From NCBI GenBank assembly GCA_026708035.1, contig JAPOVQ010000012.1, forward strand, positions 1 to 64,000: 64,000 bases of DNA. The letters are read 5' to 3'. This DNA is from Chloroflexota bacterium (GTDB lineage: Bacteria > Chloroflexota > UBA11872). Below the pieces are notes generated by a model. That model saw nothing but the letters and a program-made list of their open reading frames with translations. It did not search any database and was not told the DNA's origin. The translations under genes and the position numbers were made by a program. Below, piece by piece: positions 25,247 through 36,019 of the stretch (position 1 is its first letter; each line of letters opens with the position of its first letter).

Positions 25247-25681
25247 TCAGCTGAGCGAACGCGCGAACTGCACCAGCGCGCCCGCGAGCCGCTCGGCGTC
25301 TTCCGTTGAGATCGAGCTTGTGATCATGACGGTCGCGAGGCCCGCGGCGCTCTCGGCGTCCACATAGTGGTCCAGGCGCTCGCGCAGCGCTTCGAGGTCC
25401 TCCGCGGGCACGCCGCGGCGGCGCAGCAGGTCGAGGGCAACCTCCAGGCGCGGTTCTCGATGCCGGGCGTCGGGCGCGTAGACCCAGGCGATGCTCTGCA
25501 GCCGCTCCTCCAGCGGCGCCTGCAAGGCGAACCCCCGCGCGGTCGGTCGCAGCGGCAAACCCGCATCCTGCCAGCGGCCCAGCAGGTGCTCGCAGATGGG
25601 GAACAGCTCCGAGGGCATCCGGCGCTGGAGCGCCCGCACTTCGTCGTCGTCGCTGCGGTAGATGCGGAACTCAGCCTCCAC
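25247..25681 (-). CDS. Hypothetical protein upstream of the MFS pump
   Basis: A 144-residue soluble, helical protein with GTG start. It has a charged N-terminus (DDDEVRALQRRM), a central LRPTARGFALQAPLEERLQS segment and a Ser/Thr-rich stretch near residue 120. No DNA-binding motif is evident, so a regulatory role for the adjacent pump is only a contextual idea. Upstream is a repeat-filled gap. Confidence 0.5.
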   Translation of the reverse strand: MEAEFRIYRSDDDEVRALQRRMPSELFPICEHLLGRWQDAGLPLRPTARGFALQAPLEERLQSIAWVYAPDARHREPRLEVALDLLRRRGVPAEDLEALRERLDHYVDAESAAGLATVMITSSISTEDAERLAGALVQFARSLS

Positions 25682-26035
25682 CAGCCGCCCCCAATGCTCG
25701 GACCGCGGATCGGCGCCTTTTCCGGGTAGGGGCGGTTCGCGAACCGCCCGCCGGAGACCCCGCCAGCCGCCGAGTATTTCCCCTCATCCTGTCCTCCTCC
25801 CACCAGGGGAGAAGGGACTGGCCCACGGACCCCCTGCTTGGCATCAGGTGCACCCGCGCTCACCGGCCGGAGCCCGGTTCCCTTTACCTCGACGGGAGAG
25901 GGTTAGAGCCTGCCCCGTACTTGATACGGGGGTGAGGGTGCCGGCGGCCCATGCTGCGTGCAGCAAGGGAGTCCCACTCTCAATCACCGGGAAGCCGCTC
26001 CGGTTCGGCGCACGTTCCAGAGTAGCGGCGCGGCC
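25682..26035. repeat. Repeat-filled gap of 354 bp
   Basis: No gene is supported. The gap holds a GTAGGGGC-family element with a perfect 20-bp palindrome at 25730-25749 (GGGCGGTTCG and complement). A CTCATCCTGTCCTCCTCCCACCAGGGGAGAAGG repeat lies near 25780-25815, and a GACGGGAGAGGGTTAGAGCC fragment near 25892. It also holds a CCCCGTACTTGATACGGGG hairpin near 25914 and a degenerate CCCATGCTGCGTGCAGC repeat near 25948. Confidence 0.65.
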
Positions 26036-26512
26036 CTACTTCAGCAGCCGCCCGATCAGTCGCGCGAATAGCGTCGAAAGCCCCAGAGCCACGCCAAAGG
26101 CCACGGCCGCCCGCGGCCCGAACAGCGCCCGCACGTTGCCCTGGATATTGGCGCCCACCACGGCCAGCGTCAGCACCCGGTCGGCCTGCACGTTGCCCGC
26201 CACGACCCACGACGCCGCCACGTTCTCCAGCTTCGCGTTGGCGGTCAGGGCGCCCGCGACGGCGCTGTTGCGCACGGTGGCCTCCCGCGCGGCCACGCCG
26301 CCCACCAACGTTTGACCGGTGGCAAGCGCATCGGCCTGCGCGACGCCGATGGCCGAGGCGTCGCTTTGGAGGACATCGGTCTGAATGCGGCGCACCGACC
26401 CGCCGCGCACGATGGCGTTTTCAGCGCGCACCACGCCCACCGGCTGGCGGTTCAGGCGCACGGTCTCGCCGCGGGTCTGCTGCAGCGGCTGGTGATCGTC
26501 ACGATCGGTCAT
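26036..26512 (-). CDS. Beta-helix-like hypothetical protein with C-terminal membrane segment
   Basis: A 158-residue protein whose middle (about residues 20-125) is a run of short V/A/T-rich segments with regular spacing (e.g. ENAIVRGGSVRRIQTDVLQS), reminiscent of bactofilin or other right-handed beta-helix proteins. The last 30 residues (AVAFGVALGLSTLFARLIGRLL) are hydrophobic or amphipathic and could bind membrane. Its ATG lies inside the end of larC (14-bp overlap), so it is co-translated with the nickel-cofactor genes. Function unknown. Confidence 0.6.
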   Translation of the reverse strand: MTDRDDHQPLQQTRGETVRLNRQPVGVVRAENAIVRGGSVRRIQTDVLQSDASAIGVAQADALATGQTLVGGVAAREATVRNSAVAGALTANAKLENVAASWVVAGNVQADRVLTLAVVGANIQGNVRALFGPRAAVAFGVALGLSTLFARLIGRLLK

Positions 26513-27718
26513 CTGGGCCTCCCGTTGCCGGCTGAGTCGAGGACGCGGCCTCCCATGCGGCAGCCCGAGCCGCATCGTAAACCGTCTGCAAGCGAACGTC
26601 GTGGTCGCGCGCGGCGCGGGCGCAGTCGTCGGCCTCCGGCGCCACGTCGCGCAATCGTCCGTCAACGTACGAAGCCTTGACCCCAATCTCCCCATAGGGC
26701 GTGTTTACCCGCAGCGAATGCCGCGGCACTTTCACGCGCCGCGCGTCATGAAGCCGCACGCCCAGCGTCGACGTCTCGCGCAGCAGCACGTCGACCGCGG
26801 CATCGCTCGTTTCCGGGGACGCCAGAACGCGGACCAGCGTTCCGGGTCGCCCCTTCTTCATCACCAGCGGCGTGAGGGTGACGTCCAGCGCACCGACCTC
26901 GAAGAGGCGCTCGCTGACCGAGGGGTAGTGCTCCGGATTCATGTCGTCCACATTCGCCTCGATCACCGTCACCACGTCCGCGCCGAGCGTGGGAGCAGAC
27001 TCACCCAGCGTGACCCGCAGCACATTGGGGATGGCGAGGTCGGCGGTGCCCGCGCCATATCCGGTCGCCGTCACCCGCATGGGCGGCGCATGGCCGGCGT
27101 GGGTCGTGAACTCCGTCAGCACCAGGGCGCCCGTCGGCGTGAGCAGCTCCGCATCAACGTCGTTTGCGTAGATCTCGAGCGGCGCCCCCTCGAGGAGTTG
27201 CAGCGTCGCCGGCGCCGGAACCGGCAGCACACCGTGCGAAGTCGTGACCGTTCCCGTGCCCGCATTGATGGCCGACGTGCTCATGGCATCGATGTCCAGC
27301 AGGTCCACGGCCACGCACGCGCCCACGATGTCGAGCACCGCGTCCACCGCGCCGAGCTCGTGGAAGTGCGCGTGGTCCGGGTCCACGCCGTGAACCGTCG
27401 CCTCGGCGACCGCCAGCCGCCGCACCATGCTCAGGGCCCGGTCTTTGATGGGCGCTCCCAGTCCGCTCGCAGCAATGACTGCCGCCATCGACGCGGGGTC
27501 GCTCAGCGTTCCGTGCCCGGCGGCGGCCTCGATCTCGAAATCCATGTGCGTCGCCGCGATCGGACCCTTGCGCACCGCACGACGGACCAGGCGCCACGGC
27601 GGCAGATCGAGCGTGCGCAGCTCGGCCTCCAGCGCGGCCTGGTCCAGCCCGGCATCGAGCAGCGCGCCCAGAAACATATTGCCGCTGGCGCCCGACGGGC
27701 AATCGACGCGGGCGATGG

Positions 27719-27722
<4 letters not shown>
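26499..27722 (-). CDS. larC: LarC-type nickel-pincer cofactor insertion protein
   Basis: A 407-residue DUF111 protein, the nickel-inserting CTP-dependent cyclometallase of the nickel-pincer nucleotide pathway. GASGNMFLGALLDAG at the N-terminus, HFHELGAVDAVLDIVG near residue 118 and the ANVDDMNPEHY motif near residue 272 are family signatures. It is encoded as one continuous frame, unlike the L. plantarum gene, which needs a programmed frameshift. larB overlaps its start by 4 bp. Partner larE and the enzyme larA are not in the window, so the target racemase/epimerase is unknown. Confidence 0.93.
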
Positions 27723-29802
<2,080 letters not shown>

Positions 29803-29839
29803 TTAGGAATCGTAATGGTCAAGATATCCGGTCAGGGGA

Positions 29840-29930
29840 GGGCGATTCGCGAATCGCCCCTACCTATGCGTCCCGGTCCGGCCCTTTCTCCCCTGGCGGG
29901 AGAAGGTTGGGATGAGGGGGATTCGCATCG
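29840..29930. repeat. Perfect palindrome plus CTCCCC-type repeat
   Basis: GGGCGATTCG followed at once by its complement forms a perfect 20-bp palindrome (29840-29859), ending in CCCCTAC, a GTAGGGGC-family member. A TTTCTCCCCTGGCGGGAGAAGG hairpin and GGGATGAGGGGGATTCGC follow. They fill the 154-bp gap between enolase and the sialidase-like gene. Confidence 0.7.
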
Positions 29931-29935
29931 GTCGC

Positions 29936-31132
29936 CTAGACCACTTCAACGTCGATCACGATCCGCCGGATCGACTGCGTGGGCAGCTCGTTCGTGCCCA
30001 GCTCGCGCGTGAAGTCTGAGTGCGAGTACGCCACGTGCAGCTGATTGCCCCGCTGTATCACCGAGGTGTACGAGCAGCCGGGACCGGTGTGGAAGGCGAA
30101 CGGATACTCCCAATGCTCGCCGGTGCCGTCCAGGCTCAGCGTCACGTGCGTGATCTGGGGATGGCCGTAGGCCCCGCGCCCGGCCACGCAGGCCAGCACG
30201 CCGTTGGGCAGCTTCTGCAGGCGCGGCTTGACGCCCTGCCAGCCGACCGACTCCGGCGCCGACCACGTCTTGCCACCATCCGTCGAGCGCGACTGGAACA
30301 TGGGCGAGTAGCCGCCCGTCCGCATCATGCAGAGGATGTCGCCGTTGTCGAGCTGGATGACGTCCGGCTCGTCGAACCCCTCGTCCACCGCCCGGTCCGC
30401 CGGGCCGTAGACCGGCTTGTGGTCGTCGGGATGGAAGTGCTCGACGAACTTCCAGGTGCGCCCACGGTCCGACGAGCGGACGACGGAGCTCGAAAAGCTG
30501 TATTGCATCATGGGCCGCCCGCTGGGGCTGATTTGGTCGAGCACCTCGGGCGGGCCGACCTGCTGCTCGAACACCGTCATGTAATCCCCGTTGTCCAGCT
30601 CGATCAGGCGGGAGTAGTTCTCAAACGACGCCTCCTCCCACGGAAACCCCTCGACCTTGAACGGGTGGAGCTCCAGCAGCTCGCCCGACTTCGTCCACCG
30701 GCGCAGCTGAAATGTCGAATCCGCCCGCTGCTGCACGAGGTGATACGGCCCCTCGGCGCTCAGATTCGGCTCCTGGTAGTTCTCGAGGGGATAGGTGTCG
30801 ATGCGCGTGATCGTGCCGTCGCTGGGGTAGCCGATGATCCCCGAGCCGAAATCCATGGTGTTCAGGCCGGTGTCGGGATGCCGGTCGATGAACGGCGAGT
30901 CGTCCGGCGCCGGCTGCCAGGTCGCGCCCAGATCGCTGGAGACCACCGCCGCGAGCGGCTCCACGCCGCCATGCCGACCCCGGTGGTAGGACAGGAAGAG
31001 ATTGTCGCCCTCGAGCTCCACGAGGCCCGGAAAGTTGACGACGCTGTCGGTCACCTCCAGCCACACGTCGGGCTCCGACGCGCTGATCACCACCTCGCGC
31101 GATCCGTTGCTGTACCTTGCCTGCTTGATCAT
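29936..31132 (-). CDS. BNR-repeat sialidase-like protein
   Basis: A 398-residue, six-bladed propeller-type protein of the exo-alpha-sialidase superfamily. Three Asp-boxes are seen: SSDLGATW, SSDRGRTW and STDGGKTW. No signal peptide is present, so it appears cytoplasmic. The conserved sialidase Arg triad cannot be confirmed by eye; many Asp-box proteins of this type act on other sugars or are uncharacterised. ATG 31132 is preferred over an upstream alternative in a Pro/Gly-rich extension. It is one of four such genes in the window. Confidence 0.75.
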   Translation of the reverse strand: MIKQARYSNGSREVVISASEPDVWLEVTDSVVNFPGLVELEGDNLFLSYHRGRHGGVEPLAAVVSSDLGATWQPAPDDSPFIDRHPDTGLNTMDFGSGIIGYPSDGTITRIDTYPLENYQEPNLSAEGPYHLVQQRADSTFQLRRWTKSGELLELHPFKVEGFPWEEASFENYSRLIELDNGDYMTVFEQQVGPPEVLDQISPSGRPMMQYSFSSSVVRSSDRGRTWKFVEHFHPDDHKPVYGPADRAVDEGFDEPDVIQLDNGDILCMMRTGGYSPMFQSRSTDGGKTWSAPESVGWQGVKPRLQKLPNGVLACVAGRGAYGHPQITHVTLSLDGTGEHWEYPFAFHTGPGCSYTSVIQRGNQLHVAYSHSDFTRELGTNELPTQSIRRIVIDVEVV

Positions 31133-31289
31133 CGCTACACCCCACCCCTGAGGCCGCACCACTGGCGGCCACCTGCATCGTAGGAGCCGGAGGCCGCGGG
31201 CGCACGGAATACTGCGCGAATGCCGACACTTTGCGGTTCCAAATCAGCTGAGTCCAGCTCGGGCAAATTTCCGGAACTCTCTTCGGAGC

Positions 31290-31295
31290 TACAAT
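31290..31295 (+). promoter_or_regulatory. Candidate -10 element for the PIN gene pair
   Basis: TACAAT (five of six matches to TATAAT) lies 31 bp before the 91-residue gene; no good -35 is at 16-18 bp. GGGAGAGG, a strong ribosome site, follows five bases before the ATG at 31327. Confidence 0.35.
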
Positions 31296-31326
31296 TGCGC
31301 CACCAGAGAACACTCGGGAGAGGCCG

Positions 31327-31602
31327 ATGGACGTCCAAAGCGCCGTGCAGAAGGCGCGAGCGTACCTTCAGGAGCTTTTTCAGGGCGAAGAGATTGAGGA
31401 CATCGGTCTCGAAGAGGTCGTTTTTGACGAAGAGTCAAATGAGTGGAAGGTGACCATTGGTTTCTCGAGACCTTGGGAAAAGCCAAACATCGACTTCGCG
31501 CTGAGCGAAGGACCAAAGCGATCCTATAAGGTGATTCGGATCGACAACAATGGAACCATTAAGTCGCTCATGGACCGTACGTTGACCGTTCAGCGCAATT
31601 GA
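31327..31602 (+). CDS. Small protein paired with a PIN-domain gene
   Basis: A 91-residue acidic protein. The N-terminal helix (QSAVQKARAYLQELF) leads into an E-rich segment (EEIEDIGLEEVVFDEE) and then a beta-rich part with WKVTIGFSRPWE and SYKVIRIDNNGTI. It does not show a classical antitoxin DNA-binding motif. Strong Shine-Dalgarno. Its stop shares one base with the PIN gene start (TGATG), so the two are coupled. It could be the antitoxin-like partner or simply a conserved neighbour. Local GC is clearly below that of the flanks. Confidence 0.65.
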   Translation: MDVQSAVQKARAYLQELFQGEEIEDIGLEEVVFDEESNEWKVTIGFSRPWEKPNIDFALSEGPKRSYKVIRIDNNGTIKSLMDRTLTVQRN

Positions 31603-32069
31603 TGCCGCTGACCGGTTTCTTCATCGACACGAATCTCCTTGTATTGCTGGTTGTTGGGAGTGTGGGAAGAGATCTGATCTCGAAACATAGCCGCCTGCAG
31701 AGCTTTGAAGTGGAAGACTATGACCGACTGCTTAGTCTGATCCGAAACTTTAAGCGAGTGTTTGTGACGCCGAACACGCTTACAGAGACCTCCAACTTGC
31801 TTGCTCAGCATGGAGACCCGGAGCGTTCCTACTTCTTTCGAAGATTCCGGAGCATTATCGAAAGCAGCCAGGAATTTGTCGTTGCCAGCGATGTGGCAGC
31901 GGCCAACAATAGGTTCACGCAGCTTGGACTTAGCGACGCGGTGCTCTTGGAAGCAGTAAATGCGGAGCGCCCGCTGGTTACCGTCGACTCAGACCTCCAT
32001 CGAGCAGCTTTGTCGAAAGGGCCGAGTACCGCCGTAAACTTCTTGCATCTCCAGAACCGACGCCGCTAG
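31602..32069 (+). CDS. PIN-domain protein, candidate RNase
   Basis: A 155-residue PIN-fold protein. Acidic residues expected of the metal site are visible: Asp in FFIDTNLLVLL, Glu in LTETSNLL, Asp in LGLSDAVLLEA and Asp in LVTVDSDL. PIN proteins are Mg-dependent ribonucleases, often toxins of VapBC-type pairs. ATG 31602 overlaps the preceding stop by one base; a TTG three bases upstream is also possible. One 60-nt stretch counted about 47% GC, against about 65% for neighbours, suggesting recent transfer. Confidence 0.75.
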   Translation: MPLTGFFIDTNLLVLLVVGSVGRDLISKHSRLQSFEVEDYDRLLSLIRNFKRVFVTPNTLTETSNLLAQHGDPERSYFFRRFRSIIESSQEFVVASDVAAANNRFTQLGLSDAVLLEAVNAERPLVTVDSDLHRAALSKGPSTAVNFLHLQNRRR

Positions 32070-32411
32070 GCCTAAACTGAATCGCTCAAATCCGCCGCGT
32101 GGTGTTGGTGAAATGCTCGACTCTCTCGGACCGCAGTGGCCGGTCGAGGATGGTGGCCGCGCGGGAGGAAAGCCGCTTTCGTCAGCACCTGGTTGCCGTT
32201 GGGCCTATAGCGCCAGACGGCTCCGGGGACGTTTCACCGGTCGGCACCGTCGCTGAGACAGATTTCGAAGCTGGTGTCGCCGAGCACGGCGTCTTGATCC
32301 GCCATTCCGGGCTCGACCCCGAATCCAGCGGGCTATTCCCTTGTTCGCGGTGAGCCCGTAGAACCATCAACGAGTTGAGAGGCGTCACTCTCACCGACTG
32401 ACGATCGCCGT
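32070..32411. other. 342-bp gap with a degenerate repeat
   Basis: No convincing gene. Around 32300-32335 the sequence CCATTCCGGGCTCGACCCCGAATCCAGCGGG is a relative of the dispersed TTCCGGCTTCCGCCGGAAT repeat. Open frames across it are judged spurious because their translation is just the repeat (HSGLDPESSG). The rest shows no hairpin or promoter I can support. Confidence 0.5.
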
Positions 32412-33071
32412 CTAGTCCTTCGACGCAGTACGGGAGCCGCCGAGGCCGATGGTCGCCAATCCCAGCGCCAGACCGATCGGCGCGAGCGACAGCGCGGCGG
32501 GAATCGGCGCATGGCCGACCGCGCCGATCACGACGTCCAAAAGGCTCGGCGGTCGCGGCTCCTCATCCGGGGAATCGTGGGCGGCGCTGGCCGAACGCTT
32601 CTCGTCGTCGGCGTGATGGTGGTCGTCCGCCGCACCCTCGTCGCCATGGGCGTGATGGTCGTCCGCCTTCCCCTCGTCGTGGTGATGGCCGGCGCCTTCC
32701 GTCTCCTCATGGTGGTGGGAGTCCTGGGCGCTCGTCATGCTTTCGCGGCGATCTTCGTGCTGGTGGTCATGCGATTCCGGGTCGAGATTCGCGGCGATGT
32801 GTTGCCAGGCTCCGAGCAGGGCGCCCACCATCGTCAACACCGCAACCACGCGCGCGAGCCTGACCGTGACGGCCGTCTGGCGAACGGCCAAACCGACCGT
32901 GGCTGCTACGACAATCCCGAGCACGATCCACGGCGCAAACTGCCAGGGGCTGAGCCAGTGCCGGTCGTAGGCGAGGGCCAGGCTAGTGCCCACCACACCC
33001 ACCGCCACGAGCAGCACCAAGCCTGTCCGAAGCCGTGCCGTCGCGCCGTCCCGCCCAACCATGTCAGTCAT
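32412..33071 (-). CDS. Membrane protein with His-rich metal-binding loop
   Basis: A 219-residue protein with three N-terminal hydrophobic helices (about 16-37, 43-64, 72-94). A hydrophilic loop of roughly 75 residues packed with His, Asp and Glu follows (runs such as DSHHHEE, HHHDEGKADDHHAH), then a last helical hairpin (about 180-212). Such His loops bind zinc, nickel or cobalt; the fold is not a recognised transporter family. No permease partner is adjacent. The nickel-cofactor genes 5 kb away make nickel storage or efflux an attractive but unproven idea. Confidence 0.65.
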   Translation of the reverse strand: MTDMVGRDGATARLRTGLVLLVAVGVVGTSLALAYDRHWLSPWQFAPWIVLGIVVAATVGLAVRQTAVTVRLARVVAVLTMVGALLGAWQHIAANLDPESHDHQHEDRRESMTSAQDSHHHEETEGAGHHHDEGKADDHHAHGDEGAADDHHHADDEKRSASAAHDSPDEEPRPPSLLDVVIGAVGHAPIPAALSLAPIGLALGLATIGLGGSRTASKD

Positions 33072-33160
33072 GGTACTCGCGATACCTGCAGGCGTGCAGG
33101 GCCTGCGGGCTCAGACGGCGACACTCGACGGCCTCTCGCTATTGAGAGTCGAGGGAATCC

Positions 33161-33307
33161 TCAGCGCTCGTTCATCTCATCCCGCGTGAACCGACGGCCG
33201 CCGGTCGCAATTTCGCCGCGCAGCAGGTGGACGGTGGCGATGGCCGCCTCAGCCGGCTGTCGGCGCCCGGCATGGTCCTCCAGCCGTCGCCGAAACTGGG
33301 CGTTCAT
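33161..33307 (-). CDS. Possible 48-residue basic protein
   Basis: A short frame just past the sugar isomerase gene on the same strand. It encodes an Arg-rich, helical-looking peptide beginning MNAQFRRRLEDHAGRR and ending TRDEMNER. No family is recognised, and no strong ribosome site is visible. High-GC DNA produces such frames by chance, so the call is tentative; its position 52 bp after the isomerase stop is the main support. Confidence 0.25.
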   Translation of the reverse strand: MNAQFRRRLEDHAGRRQPAEAAIATVHLLRGEIATGGRRFTRDEMNER

Positions 33308-33359
33308 CGTCGTCCGCTTGGCCGCAGCGCGGCGTCGCCCAGACACGGACGGCCTCCGA

Positions 33360-34232
33360 CTAGATCGTGTGCATGAACGGCACGTGCTCGGTGCCGTTGA
33401 TGACGGCCAGCGCCAGGTCGCGGAAGCGAATCGTTTCCGCCGTGTTGTCGACCTGGTTGCAGTTCCAGATTGCCGTCCACACGAACTCGACGCCGAACCA
33501 GCCGCCATAGCCGACTTCCTGCATCTTCTCGATGATGCGGCGGTAGTCGATGACGTTCTCGTCGAAGTCCACCTGCATCCGGTCCGGCGCGCAGCCGCGG
33601 CAGTGGAAGTGGCGGGCGTGGGGCAGCAGCGGGTCCACGCTGGTCTGCTCCATGCCCTGGTAGACGAAGTGGCAATAGTCGAGCGTGAGCTTGAGGCCCG
33701 GCACCAGGTCCAGCATTTCCAGCGCCAAGTCCACGGTGTTGGCGTTGGTGCCGACCGCGGGCTCGACCGAGACCGCGATGCCGTGTTTGTCGCCCTGATC
33801 GACGCGCCACTTCAACTCCTCGGCGGAGTTTTGCAGCGACTCGGTGGGCGACTCACCCTCGAACGGCACGCCGCAGGTCGACGAAATGCCCTTGGCTTCG
33901 AGGCGGCGCGACAGCTCCACCACGTCGTTGAAGTACATGCGCCCGGCTTCTCGCTCCGCCGGATCGGGATTGTTCGGCACCATGCCGCCGGGTTCGGTGC
34001 TCGGAATCAAGAATACGTCCGCAGGCTCCAGGTTGTTCCGCTCCAGCCGCTCGCGCAGGATGCCGGCCCACATGGGCACGTCGCCGTGGATCACTTCGGG
34101 GCGAATGTGCGAGCGGTTGCCGAAGATCCCAAGATCGACACCCTCGAATCCGAGGGTCGAGATCAGGGCCAGGGATTGCTCGTGGCGGAGCAGGGGCCAG
34201 GTGAAATCGGCGCAGGCGAGCCTAATGGACAT
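33360..34232 (-). CDS. Sugar phosphate isomerase/epimerase-like TIM barrel
   Basis: A 290-residue xylose-isomerase-like TIM barrel. The metal-site residues of the family are visible: E157 in VSVEPAVG, D185 and H188 in LTLDYCHF, His in RHFHCRG near residue 210, and E249 in FGVEF. Family members isomerise or epimerise ketoses, inosose or related polyols in the cytoplasm. ATG 34232 has a near-perfect GGAGGTGAT three bases before it; the longer open frame upstream overlaps the divergent ABC adaptor region and is rejected. Confidence 0.85.
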   Translation of the reverse strand: MSIRLACADFTWPLLRHEQSLALISTLGFEGVDLGIFGNRSHIRPEVIHGDVPMWAGILRERLERNNLEPADVFLIPSTEPGGMVPNNPDPAEREAGRMYFNDVVELSRRLEAKGISSTCGVPFEGESPTESLQNSAEELKWRVDQGDKHGIAVSVEPAVGTNANTVDLALEMLDLVPGLKLTLDYCHFVYQGMEQTSVDPLLPHARHFHCRGCAPDRMQVDFDENVIDYRRIIEKMQEVGYGGWFGVEFVWTAIWNCNQVDNTAETIRFRDLALAVINGTEHVPFMHTI

Positions 34233-34408
34233 GGAATCACCTCCCGCGGGTGCGTCGGCCCATGGTCGCAAACTCGGCGCAAGCGCGCCCGGCTGCCAGC
34301 GGCGGCGCCGACCCGCGTTGCCCCGGAGCGGCATACACTCCAGCACACGCTGATCGAGGGAGGCATCGACCCCTGCTCCTGAATCGCCGAGCCTCGCTTC
34401 GAACGCCC

Positions 34409-36019
34409 ATGGGGGCCGCCCGGCGTCTAGGCGCCGCGCTGGCAGCCCTCGTCGTCTGCGGCGCCGTCGTGCTGGCGGCCTGCGACCCAGTCGAGCCCGC
34501 CGCCGACGCCACCCCCACGCTCGCACCAGATCCCCGGGCCGAAACACAGGACCCCATGGTGCCCGTGGTGCGGGGGCGGCTTGAGAACCGCCTGCGGATT
34601 CCGGGGCTGGTCGAGGCCCGGGGACAGGAGATCCTGACCTTCGACGTGCCCGGCGTCGTGGGCGCCGTGCGCGGACAGCGCGGGGTGATGGTGCAGGCGG
34701 GCAGTGTCTTGATATCGCTCGATGCGGAGTCGCTGAACGCCGAGATCGGCGGCGCACGCCAGGCCCACGTGACCACCCTGGAAGAGCTTGCGGCGGTCGA
34801 GGCTCGGCTTTCCGCCGAACGGGTGGCCGCCGAGCGCGCCGTACTTGCGGCGGCGGCCGAGCGAGCCGAGCGCCAGCGGGTGTGGGAAGCGCTCACCGCG
34901 CCTGCGCCCGACCATGAGGTGATCCTCCAGCAAGCGCGCATTGCGCTGCTCGCGCAGGTGCTCACCGACCGCCACGCGGCGGTTGAGGCCGCCGAGCGTT
35001 CGGTCGACGCGCTCATCGCGACCACGCGGGCCGAGCGTGCGCTGCGCGAGGCCGACCTGGCCGAGGCCCAGGCCGAACGCGACGCGCTGCCCGAGGACGC
35101 GTCGGCGCGCGAGTTGGCGGCAGCCGACGCGAATCTGGCCACCGCCGAGCTTGCGGTCGCCGAGGCGCGCGCGGTCGAGGAGCAAGCGGCCGGCCCGGAC
35201 GGACCGCCTCGACTGCGCGCGGCCCGGCGGGCTCGGGCCGCCGCCGAGTTGGACCTGTTGACCGCGCAGGCCGACCTCGGCCGCCTGACGGCGGCCCCAC
35301 CGGCCGCCGAGCTGGCCGCGGCCGAGGCGGCGCTCACCTCGGCGCAATACGAATATGACCTCGTCGCCGAGGCGCGGGCGGCGCTGGACGCCGGCACCTC
35401 GCCGCTTGCCGTGGACGCCCAGCGGTTGCGGGCCGAGGCCGAGCGTCTCGATAAACGAATCGCCCTGCTCGAGAGCCGAACGACGCAGTTGGAAATCGCG
35501 GCGCCCTACGACGCGATCATTTCGCGCGTGCTGACGGTGCGAGGGCGCGAGATTGCCCCCGGCGACCCGGCCATCGAGCTGGCAAGAGCCACCGACCTGG
35601 TCTTCGAAGCCGTGGCCGGTCCGGCGCAAGCCGCCAACCTGCGCATCGATCAAAAGGTCAACGTCACGCTCCGGGAGTTTGCCCAGACACCCTTCGAGGG
35701 AACGGTCGTCACACTGCCGCTGGACACGGGCGACCCGTCGGACAAGCCCTTCATCCAGCTCGCGGTGGACTGGGGCGACCAACCGGTCACGATCGGCCTG
35801 CAGGGCGTCATCAGCGTCTTGCTGGGCGCGTCCGACGGCGTGCTCAAGGTGCCCGCGACCGCCGTGTGGACCCTCAACGGTCGCTCGTTCGTCGAGACCC
35901 TGATCGACGGGCGCCGTCGCACGCTGCCGGTGACCCTGGGCATGGGAACCGATGACGAGGTCGAGATCGTCCACGGCCTGTCCGAGGGCGACATGATCTT
36001 CGCCACCGTTCGCTCGTGA
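34409..36019 (+). CDS. Lipoprotein membrane-fusion (adaptor) subunit of ABC exporter
   Basis: A 536-residue HlyD/MacA-like periplasmic-type adaptor made as a lipoprotein: the signal peptide (LAALVVCGAVVLAAC) ends in a LAAC lipobox near residue 25. A biotinyl-lipoyl-like half follows (PGVVGAVRGQRGVMVQAGSVL), then a very long Ala/Glu-rich coiled-coil hairpin (about residues 115-365), the second half (APYDAIISRVLTVRG) and a beta-barrel domain. The coiled coil is longer than in typical MacA. Start ATG 34409; the GTG of the permease overlaps its stop by 4 bp. Confidence 0.88.
   Translation: MGAARRLGAALAALVVCGAVVLAACDPVEPAADATPTLAPDPRAETQDPMVPVVRGRLENRLRIPGLVEARGQEILTFDVPGVVGAVRGQRGVMVQAGSVLISLDAESLNAEIGGARQAHVTTLEELAAVEARLSAERVAAERAVLAAAAERAERQRVWEALTAPAPDHEVILQQARIALLAQVLTDRHAAVEAAERSVDALIATTRAERALREADLAEAQAERDALPEDASARELAAADANLATAELAVAEARAVEEQAAGPDGPPRLRAARRARAAAELDLLTAQADLGRLTAAPPAAELAAAEAALTSAQYEYDLVAEARAALDAGTSPLAVDAQRLRAEAERLDKRIALLESRTTQLEIAAPYDAIISRVLTVRGREIAPGDPAIELARATDLVFEAVAGPAQAANLRIDQKVNVTLREFAQTPFEGTVVTLPLDTGDPSDKPFIQLAVDWGDQPVTIGLQGVISVLLGASDGVLKVPATAVWTLNGRSFVETLIDGRRRTLPVTLGMGTDDEVEIVHGLSEGDMIFATVRS

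Noticed and set aside
32099-32394. Short frames in the gap after the PIN gene
   Set aside because: Their translation is mostly the dispersed repeat (HSGLDPESSG on one strand, its complement on the other).
34427-35974. Long minus-strand frame opposite the ABC adaptor
   Set aside because: Low-complexity Arg/Gly/Gln translation mirroring the Ala/Glu coiled coil of the real gene.
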